From: JBBUX01 sp037445775
GTDB taxonomy: Bacteria; Actinomycetota; Coriobacteriia; Anaerosomatales; PHET01
DNA: 45,091 nucleotides
Direction of reading: 5' to 3'
NCBI GenBank assembly: GCA_037445775.1
Contig: JBBIJX010000009.1
Location: 1 to 45,091, forward strand
Both the position numbers and the translations under genes were made by a program. Below are positions 31,752-41,030 of this stretch, one piece after another; position 1 is the stretch's first letter; each line of letters starts with the position of its first letter. A model generated the notes under the pieces. That model saw only the letters and a list, made by a program, of their open reading frames with translations, did not search any database and had not been told where the DNA came from.

Positions 31752-32198
31752 ATGGCAGACCAGGCTGGCGGGAAGTCCGTCCCGGCGCAGAAGGAAGTGG
31801 TGCTTCTTTCGGGTGGTAATCCGCAGATCGCGAAAGCCGACGGCGACGCTCCGGTGCAGGCCTACATCGCGGCGATGCCGGGTTGGAAGCACGATGTCGG
31901 CCGCCGGCTGGACGCGATCATTGCGGATACGGTGCCGGAAGTGCGGAAGGCGGTGCGCTGGAACTCGCCCTTCTACGGTATGGAAGGGCGAGGGTGGTTC
32001 CTCAACTTCCATTGCTTCACCAAGTACGTGAAGGTCTCCTTCTTCAACGGATCGTCGCTTGACCCGCCTCCGCCGGGCGAGTTCAAGGAAGAGGCGGCGC
32101 GCTACTTCAACATCTACGAAGACGGCGAGCTGGATGAAGCTCAGTTCACCGCTTGGGTGAGGCAGGCCAGCACCCTGCCGGGCTGGAGCGGGTCGTGA
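31752..32198 (+). CDS. DUF1801-domain protein
   Basis: This 148-residue cytoplasmic protein belongs to the DUF1801 (YdhG-like) family. Recognisable pieces are YIAAMPGWKHDVGRRLDAIIADTVPEVRKAVRWNSPFYG, GWFLNFHCFTKYVKVSFFNG and ARYFNIYEDGELDEAQFTAWVRQAS. The family is structurally related to frataxin-like folds, but its role is unknown. The in-frame GTG at 31743 is an alternative start; the ATG at 31752 has CCGAGGTGA before it. Confidence 0.82.
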   Translation: MADQAGGKSVPAQKEVVLLSGGNPQIAKADGDAPVQAYIAAMPGWKHDVGRRLDAIIADTVPEVRKAVRWNSPFYGMEGRGWFLNFHCFTKYVKVSFFNGSSLDPPPPGEFKEEAARYFNIYEDGELDEAQFTAWVRQASTLPGWSGS

Positions 32199-32350
32199 CG
32201 GTCGGCTAGCGCCGGACGCCATCGTCAGGCATACTACGCTCGCACGCTTCACCAAATGGAGCGTTTCGCGCGCCTTCGGGAGCAGAGTGCGCACGGCTCG
32301 GGAGCGGCTAGGGTGTCCGCGGAGCCGATCACTTCAGGAGTTCGATCCAC

Positions 32351-33640
32351 ATGGCCGGAATCGTCCTTGTCGGCGCCCAGTGGGGCGACGAGGGTAAGGG
32401 CAAGATCACCGACCTCATCGCAGACGACTTCGACTACGTCGTTCGCTTCCAGGGCGGGAACAATGCGGGGCACACCGTCATCCACGGCGGTCGCACCCTG
32501 AAGCTGCACCTTATCCCCAGCGGCATCATGTACCCGCACATCACCCCGGTGATCGGCAACGGATGCGTAATCGATCCGAAGGTGCTGCTCGAGGAGATGG
32601 ACCGCCTCGAAGACGACGGACTGTCCACGCATCGCCTGCTCATCAGCTGCAACGCACATCTCATCATGCCCTACCACCGCGACTTGGATGGCGCATCCGA
32701 GCGGCGGCTGGGTAAGCTCGAGATCGGCACGACGCGGCGCGGCATAGGGCCGGCCTACATGGACAAGGCGAGCCGCATGGGCATCCGTGTCCAAGACCTC
32801 ACCGACGAGCACATCTTCCGCAAGAAGATCGAGGCCGCGCTTCACGAGAAGAACGACCTCCTCGAGAAGCTCTACTCCCTTCCCACCTACACCGTGGACC
32901 AGATCGCGGACGAGTATCTTCCCTACGCCGAACGCATCAAGCCGCACATCGCCGATACGTCGCTCGTCGTCAACAAGGCCCTCGACGCCGACCAGTGGGT
33001 GTTGTTCGAGGGCGCGCAGGGGACGCTGCTCGACCTCGACCATGGGACTTATCCGTTCGTGACCTCGTCGTCGCCGACCGCAGGCGGCGCGTGCACCGGC
33101 GTTGGCGTCGGGCCGCGGCGCATCGACCGGGTGCTCGGCATAGCGAAGGCCTACATCACCCGCGTCGGATCTGGCCCGTTCCCCACTGAGCTTGGTGACG
33201 ACACCGGCCGCCATCTCATCGAGGTCGGCCACGAGTACGGCACCACGACCGGTCGCGAGCGCCGCGCCGGCTGGTACGACGCGGTGATTGTGCGCTACAC
33301 CGTTCAGGTCTCGGGACTCACAGACCTCATCATCACGAAGCTCGACGTGCTCTCGCAACTCGACACCATCAAGGTGTGCGTCGCCTACGAGTACGAGGGG
33401 CACCGCTACAACAACCTGCCGTGCCACCAGACGATCTTCCACCACGCGAAACCCATCTACGAGGAGCTGCCCGGCTGGAAGAGCGACATCACCCACTGCC
33501 GCACCTTCGACGAGCTGCCGAAGGAGGCGCGCGACTACATCGAGTTCATCGAGGAGCTCGCTGACGTGCAGGTCTCGATGATCGCCGTGGGGCCGAGCCG
33601 CGAGCAGACCATCATGCGCCGGTGGGAGTCGCGGCAGTAG
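32351..33640 (+). CDS. purA: Adenylosuccinate synthetase
   Basis: This 429-residue enzyme makes adenylosuccinate from IMP, aspartate and GTP, the first committed step to AMP. The N-terminal GTP loop GAQWGDEGKGKITD contains the catalytic Asp. NNAGHTVI with the catalytic His, and GTTRRGIGPAYMDK follow, then LFEGAQGTLLDLDHGTYPFVTSS and TTTGRERRAGWYD with the aspartate-binding loop. Length is typical. CAGGAG lies upstream of the ATG. purD is encoded 3 kb downstream, separated by unrelated genes. Confidence 0.97.
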   Translation: MAGIVLVGAQWGDEGKGKITDLIADDFDYVVRFQGGNNAGHTVIHGGRTLKLHLIPSGIMYPHITPVIGNGCVIDPKVLLEEMDRLEDDGLSTHRLLISCNAHLIMPYHRDLDGASERRLGKLEIGTTRRGIGPAYMDKASRMGIRVQDLTDEHIFRKKIEAALHEKNDLLEKLYSLPTYTVDQIADEYLPYAERIKPHIADTSLVVNKALDADQWVLFEGAQGTLLDLDHGTYPFVTSSSPTAGGACTGVGVGPRRIDRVLGIAKAYITRVGSGPFPTELGDDTGRHLIEVGHEYGTTTGRERRAGWYDAVIVRYTVQVSGLTDLIITKLDVLSQLDTIKVCVAYEYEGHRYNNLPCHQTIFHHAKPIYEELPGWKSDITHCRTFDELPKEARDYIEFIEELADVQVSMIAVGPSREQTIMRRWESRQ

Positions 33641-33764
33641 CGGTGCAGGCGGCGCTGTCGCTCGCCGGAGGGCCGAGTGTCGTTCTGCCGAGCGGCAGAG
33701 AGTGTACGCGCGCCGCCGAACAGGGCATCAACCTTCTCGGGGAAGTCGCGCGTGAGGGGGAGCG

Positions 33765-34358
33765 ATGGACGAGGCGCCGGTCTGGTCGTCACGCACCGTG
33801 GGGTGGCTTGCGGGCGTCTTCGCGTGCGCGGCGGGGCTCGCCTGGGCGATCGGCATACTGAACGCGGCGGGCCGCGCGGTCATGGAGCTAGGCGGGTTCG
33901 CCGCCGCAGGCGGTCCCTACGAGGTAGCGCACCCGGCACCGAGCTGGGTCGCGGTCGTGCCGCTCACCGTCTTCGCGTTGTTGGGATTCGGGGCGCTGTC
34001 TTTCTACTTCACGAGCAGGTGCGGCGGATTCCACCTCGCCTTCTTCGCGTGGGCAGGCCTGTTCGTGTCGCTGGGCTACCAGTTCGCGGTGGGGGGGCTG
34101 AACCCGCCGGGCGACTCCGGCACGGCTTGGGGCTGGATCCTGTGCGCGGTCGTGTTCGTCCCGATGGGGCTCGCGCCGTTCTGGCTCGCGTGGAGGGACA
34201 ACCCCGCGTTGCTGCGGGCTGCGCGCCGTGGGCCATCGGGCGCCGCTCGGCCGTACGAGGACTCACGCTACCGGGCGGCCTACACAGCGTGTGCGGTCTC
34301 GGGGGCGGCCGCCGGGATCGCGTTCGCCGTCTGGGTGTTCGCGACGATCACGGGATAG
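33765..34358 (+). CDS. Five-helix membrane protein, unknown
   Basis: I do not recognise this 197-residue protein. Five hydrophobic segments are visible: about 14-34, 63-87, 93-115, 122-145 and 174-196. A Gly/Ala-rich exterior loop comes after the first, and a basic cytoplasmic loop (RAARRGPSGAARPYEDSRYR) before the last. No charged residues lie inside the helices, so it does not look like a typical transporter. GAGGGGG lies just upstream of the ATG. It is followed by a terminator-like hairpin and stands alone between purA and the toxin-antitoxin pair. Confidence 0.7.
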   Translation: MDEAPVWSSRTVGWLAGVFACAAGLAWAIGILNAAGRAVMELGGFAAAGGPYEVAHPAPSWVAVVPLTVFALLGFGALSFYFTSRCGGFHLAFFAWAGLFVSLGYQFAVGGLNPPGDSGTAWGWILCAVVFVPMGLAPFWLAWRDNPALLRAARRGPSGAARPYEDSRYRAAYTACAVSGAAAGIAFAVWVFATITG

Positions 34359-34423
34359 GCTAGGGCGGAACGTTCGAATCGACCCCCCTACACCCACCCC
34401 ATCCCGAGGCCCCACACCACACC

Positions 34424-34440
34424 GGGGCTTTGCGAGCCCC
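34424..34440 (+). terminator. Terminator-like hairpin before the toxin-antitoxin promoter
   Basis: GGGGCT (34424-34429) pairs with AGCCCC (34435-34440) around TTGCG. The next bases are the TTGACC of the antitoxin promoter, so the T tract is short and termination may be partial. Confidence 0.5.
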
Positions 34441-34478
34441 TTGACCAGCTGCACGTATATGACCATAATACTGGTCAT
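34441..34478 (+). promoter_or_regulatory. Promoter and palindromic operator of the Phd/RelE module
   Basis: TTGACC (34441-34446) and CATAAT (34464-34469) are 17 bases apart. ATGACCA (34459-34465) and TGGTCAT (34472-34478) form a perfect 7-bp inverted repeat with a six-base centre that covers the -10. This is the expected site for autorepression by antitoxin. The predicted transcript starts at about the ATG at 34477. Confidence 0.65.
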
Positions 34479-34752
34479 GTCATTGACTCGCTCACTTGCA
34501 GACGTGAAGGCCCACCTCTCCGAGATCGTCGATCTCGTCGAGAGTCAGAACGAGCGGATCGTCATCACGCGGCATGGTCGGCCCGCCGCAGTGATCATGA
34601 GTCCCGACGACCTCGAGAGCCTCGAGGACACGCTCGACATCCTCGCGACGCCCGGTGCGCTCGAGGAGATTCGGGCGGCGGAGGCCGATGTCCGTGCCGG
34701 CACCTACTTCACTGCCGCCGAGCTCCGAGCGAAGTACCTGGGCAAGGAATAG
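34477..34752 (+). CDS. Phd/YefM-family antitoxin
   Basis: This 91-residue antitoxin neutralises the RelE/ParE-like toxin encoded three bases later and represses the operon. The N-terminal DNA-binding domain is SLTRSLADVKAHLSEIVDLV, then RIVITRHGRPAAVIMSPDDLESLEDTLDIL. The rest is an acidic, flexible toxin-binding tail ending in KYLGKE. ATG at 34459 is also in frame and lies within the operator; 34477 is preferred because it coincides with the predicted transcription start (leaderless). The pair sits between purine and tRNA genes and could be a mobile remnant. Confidence 0.88.
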   Translation: MSLTRSLADVKAHLSEIVDLVESQNERIVITRHGRPAAVIMSPDDLESLEDTLDILATPGALEEIRAAEADVRAGTYFTAAELRAKYLGKE

Positions 34753-34755
34753 CGG

Positions 34756-35025
34756 ATGACGCGCTACGAGTTGCGCGTCTCGGCGTCCGCCGAGCGCTCG
34801 CTGGCGCGAATCCCGGAGTTCGCAGCCGCCGCGGTCATCGAGTTCATGACAGGTTCGCTGACCGAGGACCCTGGACGGGTGGGGAAGCGGCTGCACCTGG
34901 ATTTGGTCGAGTTCCATGCCGCGCGGCGAGGTGCCTACCGGATCGTGTACCTGATCGACGAGGCCGAACGGATCGTGATCGTTGCGCGCATCGAGCACCG
35001 GGCGGACGTGTACCGGGCTCGCTAG
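34756..35025 (+). CDS. RelE/ParE-family toxin
   Basis: This 89-residue toxin of the RelE/ParE fold has YELRVSASAERSLARIPEFAAAAVIEFM, RVGKRLHLDLVEFHAARRGAYRIVYLIDEAERIVIVARIEHRADVYR. The C-terminal IEHRADVYR is typical of RelE-type mRNA interferases, where Arg and His/Tyr take part in cleavage on the ribosome. ParE-type gyrase poisoning cannot be excluded from sequence alone. It is translationally linked to the antitoxin gene and ends four bases before the converging CCA-enzyme gene. Confidence 0.87.
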   Translation: MTRYELRVSASAERSLARIPEFAAAAVIEFMTGSLTEDPGRVGKRLHLDLVEFHAARRGAYRIVYLIDEAERIVIVARIEHRADVYRAR

Positions 35026-35028
35026 CCC

Positions 35029-36438
35029 TCACGGGCGCCCCAGCGCCTCCCGCGCAACCTTGAGGGCGCCGTCGCGGTCGCCCGGGTCCAGTCGGCTGTC
35101 GGCCACTGCCTCTGCGATCGCGCGCATCGCCTGACCCACGAGCGGACCTTCACTCAGACCGAGCGCGTGCATCAGCTCCCGTCCGTCGAGCGGCGCTGTC
35201 GGCGGCCGTCGCGTGCCCCGCTCTCGCGAAGCTGCGATCGCTGCTGCCAGCACGCGCTGCCGCTCCGGCGCCTCTTCGCGGTGCGCGGTGGCGGCGAAGT
35301 CCGCGATCTCGAGCTCGAGCGCGTCCTCCGCGGTCACTATACGGCGCGCGGGGTCCGCGTTCGGCACCCAAAGATCAAGCTTGCGCACGGCGCGATCGAC
35401 CGCCCGCGGGTTGTCGAGCGGGAGTTCGCCCAAGCGCATGTGTTCGCGTACTAGGTGGACGATAGCGATGCGCTCCACGTTGGACAGCCGGAGGCGGCGG
35501 CTCACTTCGTCGGCGAGCTCGGCGCCGAGTTGGGCGTGCCGGAAGAAGCGGATTCGACCGTCTGCTTCAATGGTGCGCGCGCGGGCCTTTCCCAGGTCGT
35601 GCAGGAGCGCCGCCCAGCGCATGACGCGAACCTGAGGCGCGCATCCCACCGTCTGCATCGTGTGCGCGAGCACGTCGAGGTCGTGGAAGGTGGGCTGCGT
35701 GACGCCGTCGAGTGCTGCGACCTCGGGTAGGACGACCGCGAGCGCTCCAGTCTCTAGCAGGAGCCCTAGGCCGCGCGGCGCGTGTGGTGCTACGAGCAAC
35801 GCGGTGAGTTCATCGCGGACGCGCTCTGCGGCGACACGACAAACCGCACAAGCCGCTTCCGACATCGCCGCTGCGGTCGCGGGCGAGACATCGAAGTCGA
35901 GTTCGGCGACGAACCGGGCGGCCCGAAGCACCCGCAGAGGGTCCTCGGCGAAGCGCTCGGCGGGATCGCCCGGCGCGCGCAGCAGGCGGGCCGCGAGGTC
36001 GGCCTGTCCGCCTGTGGGGTCGAGCAGCACGAGACCGGGCCATTCGGCGGCCATGGCGTTGACGGTGAAGTCGCGGTGGGCGGCGTCGGCGGCGAAACGC
36101 TCGGCGAAGGTGGTGGAAGGCGATTGGGCAACGCCGCACGCGGACTCGCCTCGCAGACGCGACACCTCGACGGTCACGCCGTCGGCCAGCACGACGCCGA
36201 CCGTCCCGTAGCGTTCGCCGATCGCGTAGACGTTCCGGCACCACGGCGCGCCCTCGCACATCGCGCGCACGTCGCCAGGCGCCGCGTCTGTCACGACGTC
36301 GAGATCGTGCACCGCGCGCCCCATGAGCACGTCGCGAACCGCGCCGCCGACGAGCGCGACGCCGAAGTCCGCAACGGTGAGAGCGTCGAGGAGCGCTGCC
36401 GCGTCCCGTGAGACGCTTGTGTCGACGGTGTCTTCCAT
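35029..36438 (-). CDS. cca: CCA-adding enzyme / tRNA nucleotidyltransferase with HD domain
   Basis: This 469-residue class II nucleotidyltransferase repairs or adds the CCA end of tRNAs; poly(A) polymerase activity cannot be excluded. The head has ALVGGAVRDVLMGRAVHDLDVVTDA with the catalytic Asp pair. HRDFTVNAMA, DPLRVLRAARFVAEL and the neck/body regions follow, then an HD motif (RWAALLHDLGKA) and a helical C-terminus. The frame extends far upstream but is then a shadow of purD. The ATG at 36438 fits the homology, and TACCAT ends seven bases before it with no ribosome site, so the message may be leaderless. tRNA-Gly in this window already encodes its CCA. Confidence 0.9.
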   Translation of the reverse strand: MEDTVDTSVSRDAAALLDALTVADFGVALVGGAVRDVLMGRAVHDLDVVTDAAPGDVRAMCEGAPWCRNVYAIGERYGTVGVVLADGVTVEVSRLRGESACGVAQSPSTTFAERFAADAAHRDFTVNAMAAEWPGLVLLDPTGGQADLAARLLRAPGDPAERFAEDPLRVLRAARFVAELDFDVSPATAAAMSEAACAVCRVAAERVRDELTALLVAPHAPRGLGLLLETGALAVVLPEVAALDGVTQPTFHDLDVLAHTMQTVGCAPQVRVMRWAALLHDLGKARARTIEADGRIRFFRHAQLGAELADEVSRRLRLSNVERIAIVHLVREHMRLGELPLDNPRAVDRAVRKLDLWVPNADPARRIVTAEDALELEIADFAATAHREEAPERQRVLAAAIAASRERGTRRPPTAPLDGRELMHALGLSEGPLVGQAMRAIAEAVADSRLDPGDRDGALKVAREALGRP

Positions 36439-36574
36439 GCGGCGATGGTACCCGGACACCCGTACCGGGCACCGCATGGCACCCTTCGCTACAATCCAGC
36501 GGTAGCGTCTCGACCACGGCTCGCACGCTCGAACCCGCACCCGCAAGACGGCCCGCGCCCGAAAGGCAGCACTC

Positions 36575-37867
<1,293 letters not shown>

Positions 37868-37869
37868 GT

Positions 37870-39186
37870 ATGCTCTTCGAGCGGGTGCTTACCGCTGCGA
37901 TGCGTCACGCCAACTCGCGGACGCTGAGCCTGACGTCGAGCTCGCTCGACAGGCTACCGGAGCCGGTGGAGGGCCGCACCTACTTGCTCTACGCCCACAT
38001 CCCCTTCTGCGAGCGGCTCTGTCCCTACTGCTCGTTCAACCGCTTCCCGTTCCATGCCGAACAGGCGACACCGTACTTCGAGCGCCTGAGGGCCGAGATG
38101 CGAATGGCGGCGAAGGCAGGCTACGATTTCGCGGCACTGTATGTGGGCGGCGGCACGCCGACCGTCGACATCGGCGAGCTTGCGAAGACGATCGACCTTG
38201 CCCGGGAGCTGTTCAACATCCGCGAGGTCTCGAGCGAGACGAACCCCAACCACCTGCATCCTCGCTGGGTGGACCCGCTGCTCGAGCGCGTCGACCGCCT
38301 GAGCGTGGGCGTTCAGTCGTTCGACGACTCCCTCCTCAAGCAGATGGACCGCTACGACAGGTACGGGTCCGCGGACGAGATCGTCGAACGGTTGCGCTCT
38401 ATCGAGGGCGCGTTCCACTCGATGAACGTGGACATGATCTTCAACTTCCCGAGCCAGACGGCCGAGATACTCGCTCACGACATCGACGTGCTCAACTCCA
38501 CCGGCTGCAACCAGACTACGTTCTACCCGCTCATGGCCTCGCCGGCGGTTGCCGAGTCGCTGAGGCGCACCGTGGGCAAGGTCGACTACGCGCGTGAGGG
38601 GAGCTACTACCGGATGATCCGGGACGGGCTCGCCCAGAAGTTCGAGCCGGCGAGCGCGTGGACGTTCTCGCGCGTGGGCGGCGGCATGATTGACGAGTAC
38701 ATCGTCGACTACGAGGACTATGTCGGCATCGGGTCCGGGGCCTTCAGCTTCCTTGACGGCGCGCTGTACGTGAACACGTTCTCGCTCAAGGAGTACGGGG
38801 ACAGGATCGATGCCGGCCTGTCCGGGGTCGTGCAGCGGCGTGACTTCGGGCGACGCGAGAAGATGGCGTACCGGTTGTTGATGTCGCTCTTCGGAATGTC
38901 GCTCGACAAGGCGGCGTTCCGGCGAGACTTCGGGGTCGACATCGAGCGCGGGCTGCCGCTAGAAATCGCGTTCCTCAGGACCGCAGGGGCGTTCGCCGTG
39001 GACGACAGCGAGCGTCTCGTGCTCTCCGAGATGGGGTGCTACCTGCTCGTCGTGATGATGCGCGAGTTCTTCATCGGCGTGAACGATCTGCGCGACCAGG
39101 CCCGTGAAGCCCTGCCGGACGAGGAGCGAGAGATTCTCTTCGGCGAAGGCGCGACGTGCCGGTCTGGCATCCTTCCGCCTGCATGA
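37870..39186 (+). CDS. HemN/HemW-like radical SAM protein
   Basis: This 438-residue radical SAM protein has the cluster motif CERLCPYC (CX3CX2C) at about residues 50-57 with the HIPFCERLCPYCSFN context of the coproporphyrinogen oxidase-like family. YVGGGTPTVD, SSETNPNHL and LSVGVQSFDDSLLKQMDRYD follow. Members include coproporphyrinogen dehydrogenase (HemN), the heme chaperone HemW and heme-degrading HutW/ChuW; I cannot separate them confidently from sequence. The His-Leu at HLHP and the long C-terminus (about 130 residues) argue against plain HemW. It follows purD by two bases, so the two are cotranscribed. Confidence 0.82.
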   Translation: MLFERVLTAAMRHANSRTLSLTSSSLDRLPEPVEGRTYLLYAHIPFCERLCPYCSFNRFPFHAEQATPYFERLRAEMRMAAKAGYDFAALYVGGGTPTVDIGELAKTIDLARELFNIREVSSETNPNHLHPRWVDPLLERVDRLSVGVQSFDDSLLKQMDRYDRYGSADEIVERLRSIEGAFHSMNVDMIFNFPSQTAEILAHDIDVLNSTGCNQTTFYPLMASPAVAESLRRTVGKVDYAREGSYYRMIRDGLAQKFEPASAWTFSRVGGGMIDEYIVDYEDYVGIGSGAFSFLDGALYVNTFSLKEYGDRIDAGLSGVVQRRDFGRREKMAYRLLMSLFGMSLDKAAFRRDFGVDIERGLPLEIAFLRTAGAFAVDDSERLVLSEMGCYLLVVMMREFFIGVNDLRDQAREALPDEEREILFGEGATCRSGILPPA

Positions 39187-39224
39187 GCTCCGAGGCAACG
39201 CCACCCCGTTTGCCACAGATGTCG

Positions 39225-39253
39225 GTGACACACCCTTGGTGAGCCGCTATGCT
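39225..39253 (+). promoter_or_regulatory. Predicted promoter of the prepilin gene
   Basis: GTGACA (39225-39230) and TATGCT (39248-39253) have a 17-base spacer. If used, transcription starts near 39260, which supports the GTG at 39288 as translation start. Confidence 0.45.
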
Positions 39254-39287
39254 TTCGCAAGGGGGGCGAAGTTTCGACGGGAGTGGC

Positions 39288-39707
39288 GTGAGCGCGAGCA
39301 ACCATCGTGGTACGGACGCGGGATTCACCCTAGTCGAGCTGTTGGCAGTCGTCCTCGTGATCGGGGTGCTGGTCCTGATCGCGATCCCTGTCTACGTGTC
39401 GGCGAGGGCGGTCGCTGAGAAGCGTACTTGCATCCACAACCAACAGATCCTCTCCCGCGCCGCCGAAATATACCTCGGTGCCGACGTTACGCATCAGCGT
39501 TCAGACCTCGTAGGCCCGGTGAGTTCGAGTCACCCCGTCGTGGTCGAGAACATCCTCGGCCGGCCTCCGTATTGTGTGTCGGGCGACGACCCCGTCGACC
39601 GCGACAATCCCACGGCGTCTGAAGGCGGTTACCGGTTCGACGCGCAGGGTGGGGTCTTGCCGTGTCCGCTGGGTGGCCTTGGAGCTCACGGCAGCTACAA
39701 GGACTGA
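39288..39707 (+). CDS. Type IV prepilin-like protein
   Basis: This 139-residue secreted or assembled protein has a short leader and the prepilin-peptidase site G-FTLVELLAVVLVIGVLVLIAIPVYV (Glu5 present). After it, ARAVAEKRTCIHNQQILSRAAEIYL is the usual alpha-helical spine. The exterior part has three Cys (one in RTCIHN and two in the C-terminal half). It would polymerise into a pseudopilus or minor pilus. GTG at 39288 (GGGAG upstream) gives a 12-residue leader; an in-frame ATG at 39249 would give 25. No pilus assembly genes are nearby, so it depends on a machinery elsewhere. Confidence 0.78.
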   Translation: MSASNHRGTDAGFTLVELLAVVLVIGVLVLIAIPVYVSARAVAEKRTCIHNQQILSRAAEIYLGADVTHQRSDLVGPVSSSHPVVVENILGRPPYCVSGDDPVDRDNPTASEGGYRFDAQGGVLPCPLGGLGAHGSYKD

Positions 39708-39751
39708 CCCGGCGCAGTGTCTCCGGTCCCTCCTGCATTGGGAGCGTACGC

Positions 39752-40975
39752 ATGAACCCAGGGTGTTTCGAAGACGTGCGCATCGAGGGGCACCTCATCG
39801 ACTCCGGCATCATGTCCCAGGTCATGGACCACGTGATTGCGATGGGGGGCGAATTCGAGACGCTGTCGGTCGATGTAGGGCGCACGAACGAGGATCCTTC
39901 CGTCGCGGTGCTGAGGATTCGGGCGGGTACGCGCGAACTCCTCAACGACATCCTCGTAGCGATCTCGGAGCACGGAGCGGTGGAGTGCGAGCCCCGGGAC
40001 GCCGAGATCGCCTCGGCCCCGCGCGACGGCGTCTTTCCCGAGGGCTTCTACTCCACGACGAACCTTGTGACCGACGTGCGTATCGCTGGCGCATGGGTGC
40101 GCGTTGCCGCACCCGAGATGGATCTCGGGGTGCGCGTCGACACGCTCGCCCCAGCTGCCGAGGCCATCCCGATGAGTGACGTGCGAGCCGGCGAACACTA
40201 CGTGATCGGGCACAGCGGGGTGCGCGTGCATCCGCAGGAGCGTCCCCGCGAGAGCCAGACGTTCGAGTTCATGGCGAGCGCGGTCTCGTCGGAGAAACCC
40301 AAGGCTCAGGTCATCGCGGAGATCGCGCGCATGCTGAGAGAGACCCGGGATGCCGGCAAGGAGACCATCGCCGTCGCTGGTCCGGCCGTCGTGCACACCG
40401 GCGCGTCCGAACATCTCGCACGCCTGGTCGAGCTCGGCTACGTGAGCGTGCTGTTCGGCGGGAATGCGGTTGCCGTCCATGACATCGAGGCGGCGTTGTT
40501 CGGTACGTCGTTGGGCGTGTCGCTTGAGGAGGGGACGCCCGCGCACGGCGGGCACCAGCATCACCTGAGGGCGATCAACACGGTGAGGGGGTTCGGCTCG
40601 ATCGCCGCAGCGGTCGACGGCGGTTTGATCACGCGCGGTCTGATGTACACCCTCGTGAGGACGGGGACGCCGTTCGTTCTCGCGGGCTCGATCCGGGACG
40701 ACGGCCCGCTTCCGGGCGTCATCACCGACTGCATGACAGCCCAGCGCGAGATGCGTGAGTATGCGCAGCGGGCGGGGGCGTGCCTGATGCTCTCGTCGAT
40801 GCTGCACTCGATCGCGACGGGGAACCTCTTGCCGGCCCACGTGACCACCGTGTGCGTCGATATCAATCCGGCGGTGGTGACCAAACTCGCCGACCGCGGC
40901 AGCTGGCAGACTATCGGTGTCGTGACCGACGTGGGGCTCTTCCTCGAGCAGCTGGCGAACGAACTCGAATCGTAG
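39752..40975 (+). CDS. TIGR00300/LOR-SDH family protein (archaeal-type ornithine cyclodeaminase-like)
   Basis: This 407-residue protein has an N-terminal domain (EDVRIEGHLIDSGIMSQVMDHVIAMGGEFE) and an NAD-type Rossmann domain. It corresponds to the TIGR00300 family, whose members include the archaeal ornithine cyclodeaminase and the LOR/SDH portion of lysine-ketoglutarate reductase-like enzymes. Characteristic parts are VAVAGPAVVHTGASEHLARLV, LFGGNAVAVHDIE and HQHHLRAIN. It may convert ornithine to proline, or act on a related amino acid. This is inferred from the family. GGGAG lies upstream of the ATG. The selenoprotein msrA follows 55 bases later. Confidence 0.75.
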   Translation: MNPGCFEDVRIEGHLIDSGIMSQVMDHVIAMGGEFETLSVDVGRTNEDPSVAVLRIRAGTRELLNDILVAISEHGAVECEPRDAEIASAPRDGVFPEGFYSTTNLVTDVRIAGAWVRVAAPEMDLGVRVDTLAPAAEAIPMSDVRAGEHYVIGHSGVRVHPQERPRESQTFEFMASAVSSEKPKAQVIAEIARMLRETRDAGKETIAVAGPAVVHTGASEHLARLVELGYVSVLFGGNAVAVHDIEAALFGTSLGVSLEEGTPAHGGHQHHLRAINTVRGFGSIAAAVDGGLITRGLMYTLVRTGTPFVLAGSIRDDGPLPGVITDCMTAQREMREYAQRAGACLMLSSMLHSIATGNLLPAHVTTVCVDINPAVVTKLADRGSWQTIGVVTDVGLFLEQLANELES

Positions 40976-40999
40976 CGCGCGGCATGCGGCTTGCACCGG

Positions 41000-41017
41000 G
41001 GCGCGTACGCACGCGCC
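41000..41017. repeat. Hairpin adjoining the msrA ribosome-binding site
   Basis: GGCGCGT (41000-41006) and ACGCGCC (41011-41017) form a 7-bp stem with an ACGC loop, directly before AAGGAGG. It may end the preceding gene's message or influence msrA translation. Confidence 0.5.
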
Positions 41018-41030
41018 AAGGAGGTCTGCC

